Source: Portulaca oleracea (Eukaryota > Streptophyta > Magnoliopsida > Caryophyllales > Portulacaceae). From it: DNA of 64,000 nt. The position numbers and the translations under genes were made by a program. Of this stretch, positions 31,102 through 43,571 are shown piece by piece (the first letter of the stretch is position 1; each line of letters opens with the position of its first letter). The notes below the pieces were generated by a model. The model was not told where the DNA came from, made no database searches, and worked only from the letters and a program-made list of their open reading frames with translations. The stretch lies in contig CM055882.1 of assembly GCA_029582165.1 (NCBI GenBank), forward strand, positions 15,447,001 through 15,511,000. Direction: 5' to 3'.

Positions 31102-31293
31102 GAATTTAATTAATAATAAACATCTATTCGTCTCAGTACTTAAAAAAAATAACGAAAATAAATTATTCTGTTTGTATCTAAATCACAATTATAATCGTAT
31201 ACGCTATAACCTAAATCATCCAAACTCAACCTCCTTTTATGCAACAACAAGTAAGCTATGTCACCAGGCAAGAGGATCATGTTATTATCCAAG

Positions 31294-31825
31294 GAGAGTG
31301 TGTTTGTTAACTGTTAATCTATGGCTGAAAAAGACTTTCATGAGTCGTACCGACTCTCCTTTATTCGTCTGGTTCCCAAAAAGCAGCGCAATTTTCCTAA
31401 GTGAACTTGCACGAGGTCTATATAGTGCTCTGGGAGTTAGAAGCATCGCAGATTCGATACAATGGAGTGTTTCTATTGCGCAGCTTGAGGGGTAGCAAGA
31501 CAAGGTGGGTTTGAAAGAGAAGCTCATAGTAAAGGGTCTAATAGAAATGGTGTTGGATTTCTATATATTAGACCTTTTACTATGAGCTTCTCTTTCAAAC
31601 CCACATTGTCTTGCTACCCCTCAATCTGCGCAATAGAAACACTCCATTGTGTCAAATATGAGACGCTTCTAACTCCCAGAGCACTGTATAGACCTCGTGC
31701 AACTTCACTTAGGAAAATTGCGCTGTTTTTTGGGAACCAGATGAATAAAGGAGAGTCAACACGCCTCATGCAAGTCCCTTTCAGCCATAGATTATCAGAT
31801 CACGAAACACACACTCGTTGGACAC
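31294..31825. repeat. long hairpin (two arms of about 250 bp) inside the CACTA element
   Basis: The left arm 31294-31545 and right arm 31561-31825 are reverse complements with scattered mismatches. Only about 16 bp separate them. It lies upstream of the tnp2 coding region. Both arms contain the same open frame read outward from the centre (begins MSFSFKPTLSCYPS), which is a result of the duplication. No target duplication was found. Confidence 0.85.
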
Positions 31826-33150
31826 TAACAGGATCCAAACTCAACCTCTTTTTATGACATATATATATATCCTCATTAAGATGCTATAAATATAAATTTT
31901 CCTAGCTACTTACTCTAAATTACCATCATAAATAACCTATTCACTAATTATGTAACTATTGGTTGTTGAGTACTTATGTAAGTAAATGGATGTACGTGAC
32001 ATAATTATTTACATAATTTATGTCTTCATTTGGAGTTATGAGTAATTAAGTTAGCACTTAGGTTGGATTAGCAGCAAATTTCCGCGCACAACCAACTTTA
32101 AACGCTAACTCACTTACTAATAACAACCAAAATCATCCAAACTCAACCTCCTTTTATGACATCTAATTCTCATAAACTTATTACTAAACTAAACAATTAT
32201 AAATAGTTTATAATTAAACTTACTACGTACGTATACGTACAAATTGAATAATAGTTTATATATAATACTTTTTTTAATATTATTAACTTATTAACTAAAC
32301 AAATTAAATTACAAATTCAACCAAAATTGAATAATAATTTATATACAAACTAAATATGTATTCCTATCTAATTGTATATTGCTAACTAATTAAATAGTTT
32401 TTAAATTTCCTAAAAACCATCCTAAAATATAACATATTTTTACTCAACCAAAACACATTATAATTTCCCACAAATTTAGAACATACAAAACATTCAAAAT
32501 TCATATATATTACATATATACTAACGTTTATCATAATGCTCAAAGTTAAACAAATTTTACATGCATTAATATATATATTCTTTTGGAACAATAAATATAA
32601 TAATTCATATTTAAATTTACTTCAAAACATATAAAATTCAACGTTATGCTTAACCTAAACATATTTACTTATATACTTCACAACATTATAAATTAAAACT
32701 CAAACTCAAACTTAAACATAAACATACACACAATTAATTAAACTCAAACTAAAACATACAAACAATACTTTACGAGCCCTAATTTCACAAATAATATTCG
32801 AATACAACATCCAAAATATATTACAATTCATACAAATTAACTAAAACTGCTCAATTTTTCAACTTATACGCACTCAACTAAATTAGATCTAAAATTATAC
32901 TCAACAAAAAATAAACAACACTACAAATATTCAAATTTTTCGTTTTTCATCATATTTTAATCAAATTCATACAAATTTTCAAACTTTTCACAACAATAAA
33001 CAAATTATAACAGATCTGAAACAAATATTACCTGTTTTTTTGGTTGAACGCCGGTGTTTCTCCTTCTTCGTCTTCTCCTTCTCCTCGCTTTCTCCTTCTT
33101 CTCGTCAATGGCGCCGCAGACAAATGAATCACTGAAATTTTTTTTACCGT
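31826..33150. other. AT-rich 5' region of the CACTA element
   Basis: On the minus strand this is upstream of tnp2. No ORF is supported. The phrase CCAAACTCAACCTCCTTTTA occurs at 31218 and 32138 with a variant at about 31835, a short dispersed repeat around the hairpin. Confidence 0.5.
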
Positions 33151-33159
33151 TTTAAAGAT

Positions 33160-33535
33160 AATCGGCGTCTGTTGGGCCTCAAATAGACGCCCTATTTGGC
33201 CCAAATTATGTTTCGGCAGTCGAGGTCTGCGCTTTTGCAGGCTCGGTTTTTTTAATTGTATTGGCAATTTCGGCGTCTCTTTTGGCCGGGAACAGACGCC
33301 GTTCCATTTTGGCGTCTGTTCCCGGCCAAAAGAGACGCCGACTTTGCCAAATTATTAAAAAAAATGAAATTTAACCTGACACAAACGGAAAAGTGGGGAT
33401 TTGAATTTTACATAACTTCGGCGTCTCTTTACAGCAAAAAGACGCCATTTTCAGATTAAATTTTTTTTAAAAATTATGTTTATTAGGTTTAGCATCTGAT
33501 TTTTTAACAAACGCCAATCACAGACGTTTTTGGGC
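33160..33535. repeat. right subterminal repeats of the CACTA element
   Basis: GGCGTCTG/AGACGCC words occur at about 33164, 33185, 33271, 33292, 33311, 33342, 33420 and 33443, including one near-perfect inverted pair centred near 33305. They mirror the left-end cluster. Confidence 0.85.
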
Positions 33536-33554
33536 ACCAATTCTACTAATGTAT

Positions 33555-35147
33555 CTTTGTATTTTCTTCTTTATTTGTGAAGCCATTTATAGTTGATTGT
33601 TAATGGACAATTCACATACAGTTAACTTTCATTTTGCTCATTAGTGATGATGATTACAAACTATACATATTGCCTCTTTTTCCGGTAATTAAATTTGTTA
33701 TTTTATCGTATAATTGTCAGAACATAAAACCTCTTTTTTTTGGGTGCAAATAGAAGGGGCAAGCCTCTATTTATTCAAACGGAAAACCTCATTAAAGATA
33801 ATTGTAAATATATAATTAAAAATACATTTGTATGGAAATGGTAATGAGATATTCATTAGTTTTCCTTTTAGTTATTAATATTAACACAGGTAAGAATGAA
33901 GAGAATTATACAAATCAAAGGGAAATGGATATATGTACGTACAAAACAATTAATCAATACTATATATCATGATAATATAAAATTGTATCATGATAAATAT
34001 AAAATTGAATAGTTCTTCATGTTGTAAAAGAATTAATATGGTAACTGTAGAGCAGTTAGGTTGCATATATTTAGCTATATTTTTATCTACATTTGAAAGA
34101 AAGATATTAATAAATGTGGTAGTTAAATTCGTAAATAGAAAACAAAGGTGTAAAAAACTAACATTAAAGTATACGCATACGATCTTAAGAGATAAACCGC
34201 CAACGTTAGTTTGGCCCCCTTTTATGGAGAAATTTTCTTCATATATTGAAGAAGAATTTTTTGTAGTACAATCACAGTATTGAAAAATTGAGGTTTGTTG
34301 TTGTAATTTTCTAAAGTAATCATTATTATTTTTTAAAAAATAACTATAAATATTCTTTTCAAATCTCATAAGCTACTTATTGCAAGATTGCTTTTTCCAT
34401 AGTTAGTTTATTAGTTCTCACTAATTTATTTTATGCAGTATGAGACAAATTAATCTAGATACACAAAATATATAGTCATATAGTCATTATATCTAACTTA
34501 GTAAACTTTGACATTTTTTCTATTCAATTAAAAAATAGCACAAACTTCTAGAGGGGATAGAAATAAATCAAAATGCATAAAAATACTATATTCTACTTTT
34601 ATAATAGAGTAGAATTTTTATGACGAAATGAAGATATGCAAAATGCTCTAGATATATATGAATTTTTGAACGGAATAAACCACTTTTCCAATTATAAGAA
34701 TAAGTGTTTCCACGGTAAATAGATAATTTATACTTAGTATAATGGGTGTTTGAAAAATGGCTAAAAATAAGAATAGAAATTATTCGTTTCATTGTAATTT
34801 ACTGTAATATGATCCACACTATACACTTCTTTCTTATTTTACCTATTGAATGATTTGTTTTGCTATGGAAGGGTATGTACATGAAACGAAATTCTCGCCC
34901 ATCCGTTACACGAAGAAAAAGAATATGTTAAGATAAAAGTAATAAAATTGTAAAATGTTCCTATAATAATTGACATTTATTCTAAATAATCATGATATTA
35001 ATACTTGAAACGCATGGCATGTAATTGGGCTAGTGATGTAGTAATGGAAACAAAAATATGAGCAATTTAAAAAAAACTAACCAAACAAACAAAGTAAAAC
35101 TAATACAAAAATAATTGAACATAAAAAGGTAAGAAAATAAGGACGAC

Positions 35148-35184
<37 letters not shown>

Positions 35185-35514
35185 TGTGTATAATAATGAT
35201 ATATAACCACTAAAGGAGAATATTGAAAGAGAAAACAACACAAATTGAAATAGTTAGATTAATAAATATATATTGTATTTCGACAACAAAAATGTGACAC
35301 ATAAATTATAAACATAGTAATGACATGAAAAAACAATTAAAAAATGAATAGCTAATACAACCAACAACAATAAAAATAGAAGTAACGCATAAAATTAACT
35401 CAAAAAATAAAGGAAATTGAAAAAAAATAAAGAAAAGGTTGGAAAGATACCTTTGTATTTTTCTTTCCTTTGTTGCCCATCTGTTTATTTGTTAGTATGC
35501 AATTTATAGGATAC
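33555..35514. other. AT-rich intergenic DNA
   Basis: No gene is supported. The ORFs at 33990-34283 (plus) and 33950-34369 (minus) overlap antisense and have AT-driven composition. An (AAT)n microsatellite lies at about 35148-35183. Confidence 0.45.
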
Positions 35515-36050
35515 ACTTATGGTGGTTGTCAACCATGACAATCACCGTAAGTAAAATAAATATTACTCATACATATGTCAAGTTTTATTTTGGCCGTTAG
35601 CTTTTTTATTTAATATAAATAGTAAAATAAATTTTTTAAAATTTTAGTTTATTTTAAAAAAATTTAAATAAATGTTTTTCAAAATATGCTTGTTTACTAG
35701 GCAAAAATATAGAGTTAATATATTTAAATTTTAAAAAATTTCGTAAAAAATTTTTTAATTAAGAAAATATATTTTATAATGTTGTACTAAATAAAAAAAT
35801 GAATGAGGAAGATAAAAGTCGAAATATATATGAATAAACATTTTTTCATTATGGTGGTTGTCATGGTTAACAACCACTATAAGTTTTTCCACAATTTATA
35901 ACAATAAAAAATAGAAGAAGTAACATATAAAATTAATCCAAAATAAAGGAAAGAGAAAAAAGAGAAAAGGTGGGAGAGATACCTCTGTATTTTCTCTCAT
36001 TTGTTCCCTATTTATATTTGATTTGTTAGCATGCAATATTCATGTCCATT
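35360..36050. repeat. pair of direct repeats of about 150 bp bracketing a MITE
   Basis: 35360-35512 and 35895-36050 share blocks such as GATACCTTTGTATTTT/GATACCTCTGTATTTT and TTTGTTAGTATGCAAT/TTTGTTAGCATGCAAT, in the same order. The element at 35515-35884 lies between them. Confidence 0.75.
35515..35884. mobile_element. 370-bp TIR element with palindromic ends
   Basis: The left end is ACTTATGGTGGTTGTCAACC. The right end, read inward, is ACTTATAGTGGTTGTTAACC. Each end is itself palindromic (GGTGGTTGTCA with TGACAATCACC). It has no coding capacity, and the TSD is unclear. Confidence 0.7.
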
Positions 36051-36499
36051 GTTTTACTCAATATTGATGATTATGGTTAATAACTATGTAACTCCATTTT
36101 ATTTTATTTTAATAATTAAAATTAAATTTAAAATTGTAACCTTCATTAATATTAATAAATATATTTATTCTTTTAAATTGAAACTTTTAATATTACATAT
36201 AAAGATCAATCATATAATATTATTGAGTAAAATCGTTGAAGATGAAAAACGTACAAAAGAAATAATATTAGGATCTTTGTACTCACTCTACCTCCATTGA
36301 GGCATTTTATAATGATATTATATATTATATGTATAAATAGGCATATTAATTAATATGTGTTTGGTCTAATTGTAATGACCAAATGTACTTTTAGTAGGAA
36401 CAATATAGGTCTTAGACATTCATATAACCAATATGTATTTTGTCTAATTGCATGACCAAAATATGGGTTTAGTAGGAAAAATCTTACAAGTTACCTAAC
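36051..36499. other. AT-rich intergenic DNA
   Basis: The ORF at 36031-36300 is Ile/Lys/Leu-rich from AT composition and is not supported as a gene. Near 36360-36480 a segment around GACCAAATGTACTTTTAGTAGG is repeated with changes about 85 bp later. Confidence 0.4.
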
Positions 36500-36501
36500 T
36501 A

Positions 36502-36736
36502 CTACTTCCGTTTTGTTTTATCTGTCGCCTAGGGAATTGTGGCAAAATTTTTGACCGTTAATATCTTAATTTGTATAATGATTTATCATACAAAATTGAT
36601 ATCATTAGATTCGTAATAAAAAATACTATTAAAAAAGTATAATATTATATTTTTCTATAAAATTTTTATATTAGAAATTATTGATTAAAAATTGACACAA
36701 AAAACCGTAAATGACAGTAAAAAAGAACCGAGGGAG
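36502..36736. mobile_element. Stowaway-like MITE
   Basis: The left end is CTACTTCCGTTTTGTTTT. The right end, read inward, is CTCCCTCGGTTCTTTTTT. TA lies on both sides (36500-36501 and 36737-36738). 235 bp, AT-rich, non-coding. Confidence 0.8.
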
Positions 36737-36917
36737 TATTATTTTAGGGTTTATTTTGATTAAAAAAAATTGGGAGTTAATCTTACATTGACGAAATGTC
36801 ATAACAAACTAATAAAAGTATCATTATCAATTATTTGCTCCTCCTCTCCTTTAGCCTAGCGATTTCTTCAAGTTTAAGATTTTGATGTTTTTTTTCCTTT
36901 TGCAATTTTTGCATGAA

Positions 36918-37427
36918 TTTTTGCACACCCGACATTTGAGAAATAATTTTGACCCTACCTGATATTTAAGTGGTCATAAATTTAAAGCCCCTTAGGTATG
37001 TTATAATTGATTTTTTATTGACTTTTCTGGTGAACTATAAAAAAATAAATATGAAGTGACCTTTATACCCTAGTTATTATTTCCTTTGACTTTCAGTTAA
37101 ATGTGAAATAACTTTTGTAGCCTTAGTATTAATTGTTATGGCATTTTAAAACCCAACCACTCCACTGATTCCTTTCCCCGGCCCCCCTCCCATACAGAAA
37201 ATGAAAACCTAACCCCTCCCAAACCACCATGTCTATCTTCTACTCTCCAACATAGTCTTTTCCTTCTCAAACTAAAGGACAACATCATAATTTCACATAG
37301 TGATATATGGGTATTATTGTATTTTTCCATTTCTGATGACAAGTTACCGGATTCTAACACTAAAAATCACTTTCACTAAATGTCAGGTAGGGTGAAAATT
37401 ATTTCCAAAATGTCGGGTGTGCAAAAA
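36918..37427. mobile_element. inverted-repeat element with CCCGACATTT arms
   Basis: The left arm 36918-36970 (TTTTTGCACACCCGACATTT, then ACCCTACCTGATATTTA) is matched in inverse at 37376-37427. A further partial copy of AATGTCAGGTAGGG at 37440-37455 suggests the true ends lie a little outside. No coding capacity, and the TSD is not found. Confidence 0.6.
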
Positions 37428-37469
37428 TTATTACCGCATATGTCAGGTAGGGTAAATGTAATTAACTCG

Positions 37470-38687
37470 ATTCCACTTAGTGTTAAAACAATTTTTTTAA
37501 GAAACATATAACTTCCAAAATTATCAGATAAATTGATCCAAAGTCAAATTATATGATCTCAAAGTAGATAATATGTAAAAAAAAATCATAATATCGTGAT
37601 GTCTCTTAGAGAAAATAAAGTTTGACATTATCTAAATAAATCATAAAAAGACATAAATACATAAAATTTGTAAAAATCTTTTGCAAAAAGTTTTTTTTTA
37701 AAAAATATTTTACAAAAAGCTAACTAATATCACTTACAGATCAAACCGATGAAATAAAAATAAGCATGAACTAAAATTAACGAACCAAATGTTTTGAGTC
37801 AATAAAAACAATAGTCACTTGCAAAATCATTTAAAGAAACTAACTAATCCTACTTATCAAATTAATCAATAAAAGAAGAAGTCAATAAAACTCGGTGGCT
37901 CAAATACTCCGATAAACTTAATTAGCGAATGCCTCATGCTAAGCTTGTGTATTATGCAAAGAAAAGTATTGTTGTTGATTAAAGAATGAAGCGTGATAGG
38001 TCTATAGTCCATACAATCAACCCTTTGACTCTATTTATAGTTGCTATACCATTATAAATTTACATAATAATTTATTTCAGTTTTAATTCTAATTTAATGA
38101 TTTAAGATTTGTAACCGTAGAATCTATGTTCATCAATATCCATGCTTAATTGCAATATAATGTCATACGATATGGAAAAGAATTAAATAATTCATTTGAT
38201 TGATTTAACAACCCAAACCAACAAAAAAACTTATAATTTTTTAACAATTGAGAGAGGCAGTGCTCAGTAGTCAACAATATTCATGCTTAATTGTAATGTA
38301 CATAATAAGGTATGGAAAAGTAATTAAATAATTCATTTAATTATTTAACAGCATAAACCAATAAAAAATTTATAACATTTTATTTGCACAACCGATGACA
38401 AACAAAATTACAAATGGATAATTACAAATAAAATTTACTCATTGTCTTTACACTTACATGTTTAAATTGCATAACGTGTCAATTGTCCCATTTACTCCCA
38501 ATAATGATGATTGATGATTCATGAATATTTAAAGCCTCTTTTTTCTTTAAAAAAAAAGCATTCACTCCTAATAGTTCATGAATATTTAAAGGCCCTTCTT
38601 TTAAAAAAAAAAAATATTAATAAATATAACTTTCCGAAAATACCCTCATAAAATCGTACAAATCTCAGCTTCGCCCTTTGTACCCAG

Positions 38688-38690
<3 letters not shown>
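37470..38690. other. AT-rich intergenic DNA with a local duplication
   Basis: About 115 bp at 38131-38245 is repeated with changes at 38268-38385 (shared ATGCTTAATTG and TATGGAAAAG plus AATTCATTT). No gene is seen. Confidence 0.5.

Positions 38691-38691
<1 letters not shown>

Positions 38692-38753
<62 letters not shown>
38692..38753. repeat. (TA)n microsatellite at the left edge of the foldback element
   Basis: About 30 TA units directly abut the left arm of the next element. A shorter (TA)n lies just outside its right arm (43587-43612), suggesting insertion into, or expansion of, a TA target. Confidence 0.9.
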
Positions 38754-38756
<3 letters not shown>

Positions 38757-39748
38757 CATTGTGTTTATGTGAGCATGTGAGCATTAGGAATGTGGACCCT
38801 TAGATCTCCAATCTATGGATGAGAAAAAAAGTGGAGTTTAGCTTTTTTTTTTTACTCTTTTAACAAAGCCCTCACGTGAGGCTGAGAGCAAAAAAAAAAA
38901 AGGAAAACAATTAAGTTCCCCTTCCCAAAAAACCCCGCATGCTCAACAATTCCCAAACACAAATTGAAGTTTCAGCTCCAAAGCATCTCCCCTCTTCCTC
39001 CACACTCGACGGTGAACTCGACGACGAACGCGATGAACTTGTCCCAGGCTCAAAGTTTGTGCACCCAATTCCAACAGTGAGTCTCTTCCTCTACTATGTT
39101 CACGATGTTGTCCATTCCCGGTCAAGCAAAGGCCTTAAGTTCGTTCACCCAAAATTGTCCCGGACCGTCGTTCGTTTCCGGGCAAGGCGTCGGTGTGGAT
39201 TTTGCTGGTGGCTGAAATTCCATTTTCTTGTGGTTTTAGATTCAACGCAGGGTATATATATATTGTCCTTGTCAAGTAATTTTGGAATCCAACTTGTATG
39301 CTCTTTTTTGAACTTCTTGGTTAGGGTTTCATTGAAAATTTTTTGTTAGGATATGATTGAAAGATGATATATTATTGATATGGAATGAAAGTCCGACTAC
39401 AATGGTGAATAATGGAGGCCATGCCGATGGGTCAAAAGAGAAGTGAGTGTTCTTGGTTTGTTCTTATTGATTTTGGAGTGAATCGTTCCTTTGTTGTATG
39501 AACTGAAAATAATGGTTGATGTCCCCTACTGGTATGCTTGATGTCCACAATGATAATGTTTGAGGTCCCCTGTTGTTATACTTGTTGTCCATAGTGATAA
39601 TGTTTGATGTCCCCTGCTGATTATAATTGATGTCCTTACTGATAATGTTTGATGTCCCCTGCTGTTATAATTGTTGTCCATCATGATAAGTCTTAATGTC
39701 CCATTCTACTGTACTTTATGTCATCATTTATCTGGGTTGAAAAATTTG
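38754..39748 (+). repeat. left arm of the foldback element
   Basis: It is matched in inverse to 42602-43571. It includes a CTCACGTGAGG palindrome near 38871-38884 and an open frame starting at 38939 (MLNNSQTQIEVSAPKHL). The same frame begins in the other arm on the minus strand at 43390. The frames diverge after about 60 codons, so a gene is not claimed. Confidence 0.85.
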
Positions 39749-42700
39749 GGGGTTATATGAGTGTTGTCACTGGGATACTTGTTAATGTCCACTGATGTAT
39801 CTGGTGATGTGCACAGTATTGGGTATGTATTTTGAATATACGAACTCGTGATGTAGCAGAGGTTGCAAAAGGTTGGGTTCTGGGGGTGGTTTTCCCATTA
39901 AGAAAGTGGTGTGTTATATGGGTGTTGTCCAGAAGGACATTAGTTGATGTCTACTGATGAAAGTTGGGGTGTCCACAGTATTGATGATGTGATTTGAATA
40001 TAAGAATTTGTTATGTAGCTGACATTTCAAAATGTTGGGTATTGAGGATGGTTTTCCTAGTATGAAACTGGGATGTTATAAGATTGTTGTTCACATGCAT
40101 TGTTTTTATGTATACTGAATTAAATTGGAGTGGTATATGAGCGTTGTCCACATTGAAATTAATTGATGTCTACTAATGAAACTGGTGATGTCCACAGAAG
40201 TAATGTACACAATGTATGTTTGACATATGATTTTTTAAAAAAGAATGAGGGGTGCTTTATGACAATAATAGTCTTTGTATGTATTCTTCTTTTTTTGTGG
40301 GTTGTTGACCAGGGATCAGCATAGCACCACTTGTTTTTGAGTTCCTCGGGATGTGATCGCATCAATAGTTAAGGATTTGTCGTCCGCAAGCAATAAAGTG
40401 GAAGATGGTTCAAGTCCATTCCACTCACATGTTATGGGAATGTCATCTGAGGTGACCTCTGCTCAAATCGAGGGTCCAGATTCAGTTGAAGATGAATCCT
40501 CGTTCCACAATAGGATGAGCAACAACTTGTGTTTCATTGTAGGAAAAACGTTTGGAAGCGTTGAGGAAGCTGTATTGTATAGTACATTGTGTATTCCAAT
40601 AGTTTAAGATATTTTTAATGTTTGTCATGCCAATGTCATGAATAATACTCGGCGTGTTGTTTAGTTTTTCCCTGTATTTTTCTTCTTCCCTTCTATCAGA
40701 ACATAGTACGTGTTTGGTATGCAAAAAATATTTGTTGGATGTATTTGCAGAAAAATGTTGATGTGTTTGTGTCTTCTATTCAATTGTACTTGACGTGTAC
40801 ATTGGTAATGGTTGATGTCTGCAACGACTATGTTGGATGTCCACTACTGTTATGTTGAATTTCCACATCCATATTGTTTTGATGTCCATAACTCATCAAA
40901 CAATATAATGCAATATGTTAACAATGAAAATATTAGAACAAAGGCATTTAATGAAGCATGGGGAATTGTTTAAGCGGGGAACAGATTATTATGTGTCCAG
41001 AAAAAAAAAAGCGAGTAAGGCTACTGCATAACGACTTGTATGGAAGGCTAGGAGACACTATGGAAGGCTACTGAGTGTAATGTGTGTCCATAATGATAAT
41101 GCATGATGTCCACATCCTTGTATTGGTTGTCCATATTGATAATACTTAATGTCTCTTGCTGTTATACTTGATGACTATATTGATATACGTTATGTTCATT
41201 GCTGTTATTTTTGATGTTCCCTAATATTGTGCTTGAGTGTATTGTATGTCTATAATGTTAATACTGAATGATTCCTTGTTGTCATAATTGATGTCCATAT
41301 TAATATTTCTTGATGTCCACTACTGTTATTTTTGATGTCCCATGTTGTTGTCCTTGTATGTATTGTGCGCCAATAATGTTATTCTTGATGTCCTTTGTTG
41401 TAATACTTAATGTCCCCTACGATTGTACTTGATGTCCATGTTGGTAATGTTTGATGTCCACTACTATTGTTCTTGGATGTCTAGTTCGTATGACGTTATA
41501 ATGAATTGTGATGGTCTATGAACCTAATATCCTTGTAATTTATACTTGAAGTTCGATGTTCACTTCATGTAATTTGTAGGCCAAGTATTAATGTGTATGA
41601 GTGTATTGTAAGTCAATAAAATTAATACTTGATGTCCTCTATTGTTATACTCGATGTCCATGTTGATAGAACTTGATGTCCACCGTTGCTACTTTTTAAT
41701 GCCCACAACCTAAAATGATGGATGCCCTCACTCTTGACAAGTGAATAAAAATATATCAAGTGTGCGCACATGAGATTAGTGCCCACATGCCAATTAAACG
41801 AATAAAAATATATCAAGTACACGCCAATTAAATCCCCCACATGATTGGGTATCATGCATACGAAGAAATATGTTGTCCACAGTTCATATGCGCATTGTCC
41901 TTTTAAGTAATACTTGATGTCCACAATCCAAACTGGATGCTCATCACTATTTACAAATGAATAAAACTACATTATAGATGCCTTGTCCATAGTCCACATG
42001 CATGATGTCCTGTTTGGTAATACTTAATGTCCACGATCTAAAATGATGGATGCCTTCACTATTCACAAATGAATAAAAATACATAATGTCCTCATTCCAC
42101 ATGCGTGATATCCTTTTCGGAAGTACTTGATGTCCACAGTAACCTGGATGCCCATGACTCTTTAACTGTGCACTTTCATCATTTATATTGTGAACATCAA
42201 TGATATATGTATGTGACAAACACATTTAACTGTGAACTTTTATAACTCACATTTATATATATGAATGACTCTTTAATTGTGCACTTTCATCATTTATATA
42301 TATATAAATGGCATCAACTACAACAAGATCACATGGGGACATCACATGTACGCTATATTTCCCTGCTCCATTATTTTCAACAATTTATGTTCATAAATAC
42401 ATAAAAGGACATCAAGTACGACGAAAATGAATATCAAATGAAACATGTGAAGACATCAATTACAACGATGACGAACTCAATTGCATGAATGACACAGTTA
42501 TACCACTGCGCAACATGTGATCAAGTACAACGAGAATGAACATCAAATGAACATGTCAGTACATCAAGTACAACGATGATGAGCATGGATATCAATTGCA
42601 TAAATTTTCAACCAGATAAATGATGACATAAAGTATAGTAGAATGAGACATTAAGACTTATCATGATGGACATCAACTATAACAGTAGGGCACATCAAGC

Positions 42701-42840
42701 ATAATCAGTATGGACATCACACATTATCACTGTGGACAACAAGTATAACAACAGGGGACATCAAACAGTATCATTGTGGACATCAAGCATATCAGCAGGG
42801 GACATCAACCATTATTTTCAGTTCATACAAGAAAGGAACG
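39510..42840 (+). repeat. degenerate 22-bp repeats (TTGATGTCC type) in the foldback element
   Basis: Runs of 22-bp units beginning TTGATGTCC are clearest at 39530-39720, 40780-40900 and 41090-41470. From about 41900 onward they turn into the inverse orientation (GGACATCAA), as expected for a foldback. Units differ mainly in their second half. Confidence 0.85.
40353..40607 (+). pseudogene. possible remnant of a FAR1/MULE transposase N-terminus
   Basis: A short ORF (84 codons) after an acceptor-like TTGACCAG ends with IVGKTFGSVEEAVLYSTLC. This resembles the beginning of the FAR1 DNA-binding domain (G-x-x-F-x-S-x-E-E-A-x-x-F/Y-Y). The rest of the domain, the MULE transposase core and the zinc knuckle are absent. 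It is the only protein-like segment in the centre of the foldback element. Confidence 0.35.
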
Positions 42841-43571
42841 ATTCACTCCAAAATCAATAAGAACGAACCAAGAACACTCACTTCTCCTTCAACCCATCGA
42901 CATGGCCTCCATTATTCACCATTGTAGTCGAACTTTCATACCAGATCAGTAATAAACATCTTTTAATCATATCCTAACAAAAAATTTTCAATGAAACCCT
43001 AACCAAGAAGTTCAAAAAAGAGCATACAACAAGTTGGATTCCAAAATTACATGACAAGGACAATATATATATACACCCTGCGTTGAATCTAAAACCACAA
43101 TAATACAAAATTTCAGCCACTAACAAAACCCACTCCGACGCCTTGCCCGGAAACGAATGACGACCCGAGACAATTTTGGGTGGACGAACTTAGGGCCTTT
43201 TGCTTGACCAGGAACGGACGACATATTGAACAGAGAAGAGGAAGAGACTCTCTGTTGGAAATGGGTGCACGAACTTTGGGCCTGGAACAAGCTCGTCGCC
43301 TTCGTCGTCGAGTTCGCCGTCGAGTGTGGAGGAAGAGGAGAGATGCTTTAGAGCTGAAACTTCAATTTGCATTTGGGAATTGTTGAGCATGCGGGGTTTT
43401 TTGGGAAGAGGAACTGCTTTTCATTTTTTTTTTTTTGCTCCCAGCCTCACGTGAGGGCTTTATTAAAGAGTAAAAAAAAAAAACTAAACTCCACTTTTTT
43501 TCTCATCCATAGATTAGAGATCTAAGGGTCCACATTCCTAATGCTCACATGCTCACATAAACACAATGCTC
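42602..43571 (-). repeat. right arm of the foldback element
   Basis: Inverse partner of the left arm, with poly-A/T length changes and scattered substitutions. The CTCACGTGAGG palindrome recurs at about 43447-43457. Confidence 0.85.

Larger units (their letters stand above)
24024..33551 (-). mobile_element. CACTA (En/Spm) DNA transposon, complete but decayed
   Basis: The left end reads CACTAGTAGAAT. The right end, on the minus strand, reads CATTAGTAGAAT, a one-base change from CACTA. A 3-bp TSD TAT lies at 24021-24023 and 33552-33554. Both subterminal regions (24040-24310, 24975-25070 and 33160-33535) are crowded with GGCGTCTG and CAGACGCC words in both orientations, the expected binding-site arrangement for a TnpA protein. 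Inside, on the minus strand, are a tnp2-type transposase (31101-28471) and a tnpA-like gene (28203-25850), both with stops and frameshifts. A Stowaway MITE and a long hairpin have inserted into it. Confidence 0.93.

Noticed and set aside
31004..31857. ORFs in both arms of the CACTA hairpin
   Set aside because: Open frames exist because the arms are duplicated; no family signature is recognised, so no gene is called.
33950..34369. 139-codon minus-strand ORF
   Set aside because: Phe/Ile/Asn-rich from AT composition, overlapped antisense by another ORF at 33990-34283, no domain.
38939..39349. 136-codon ORF in the left arm of the foldback element
   Set aside because: The same frame in the right arm ends after 66 codons with many changes; no domain. 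It may be a decayed leader exon but is not supported as a gene.
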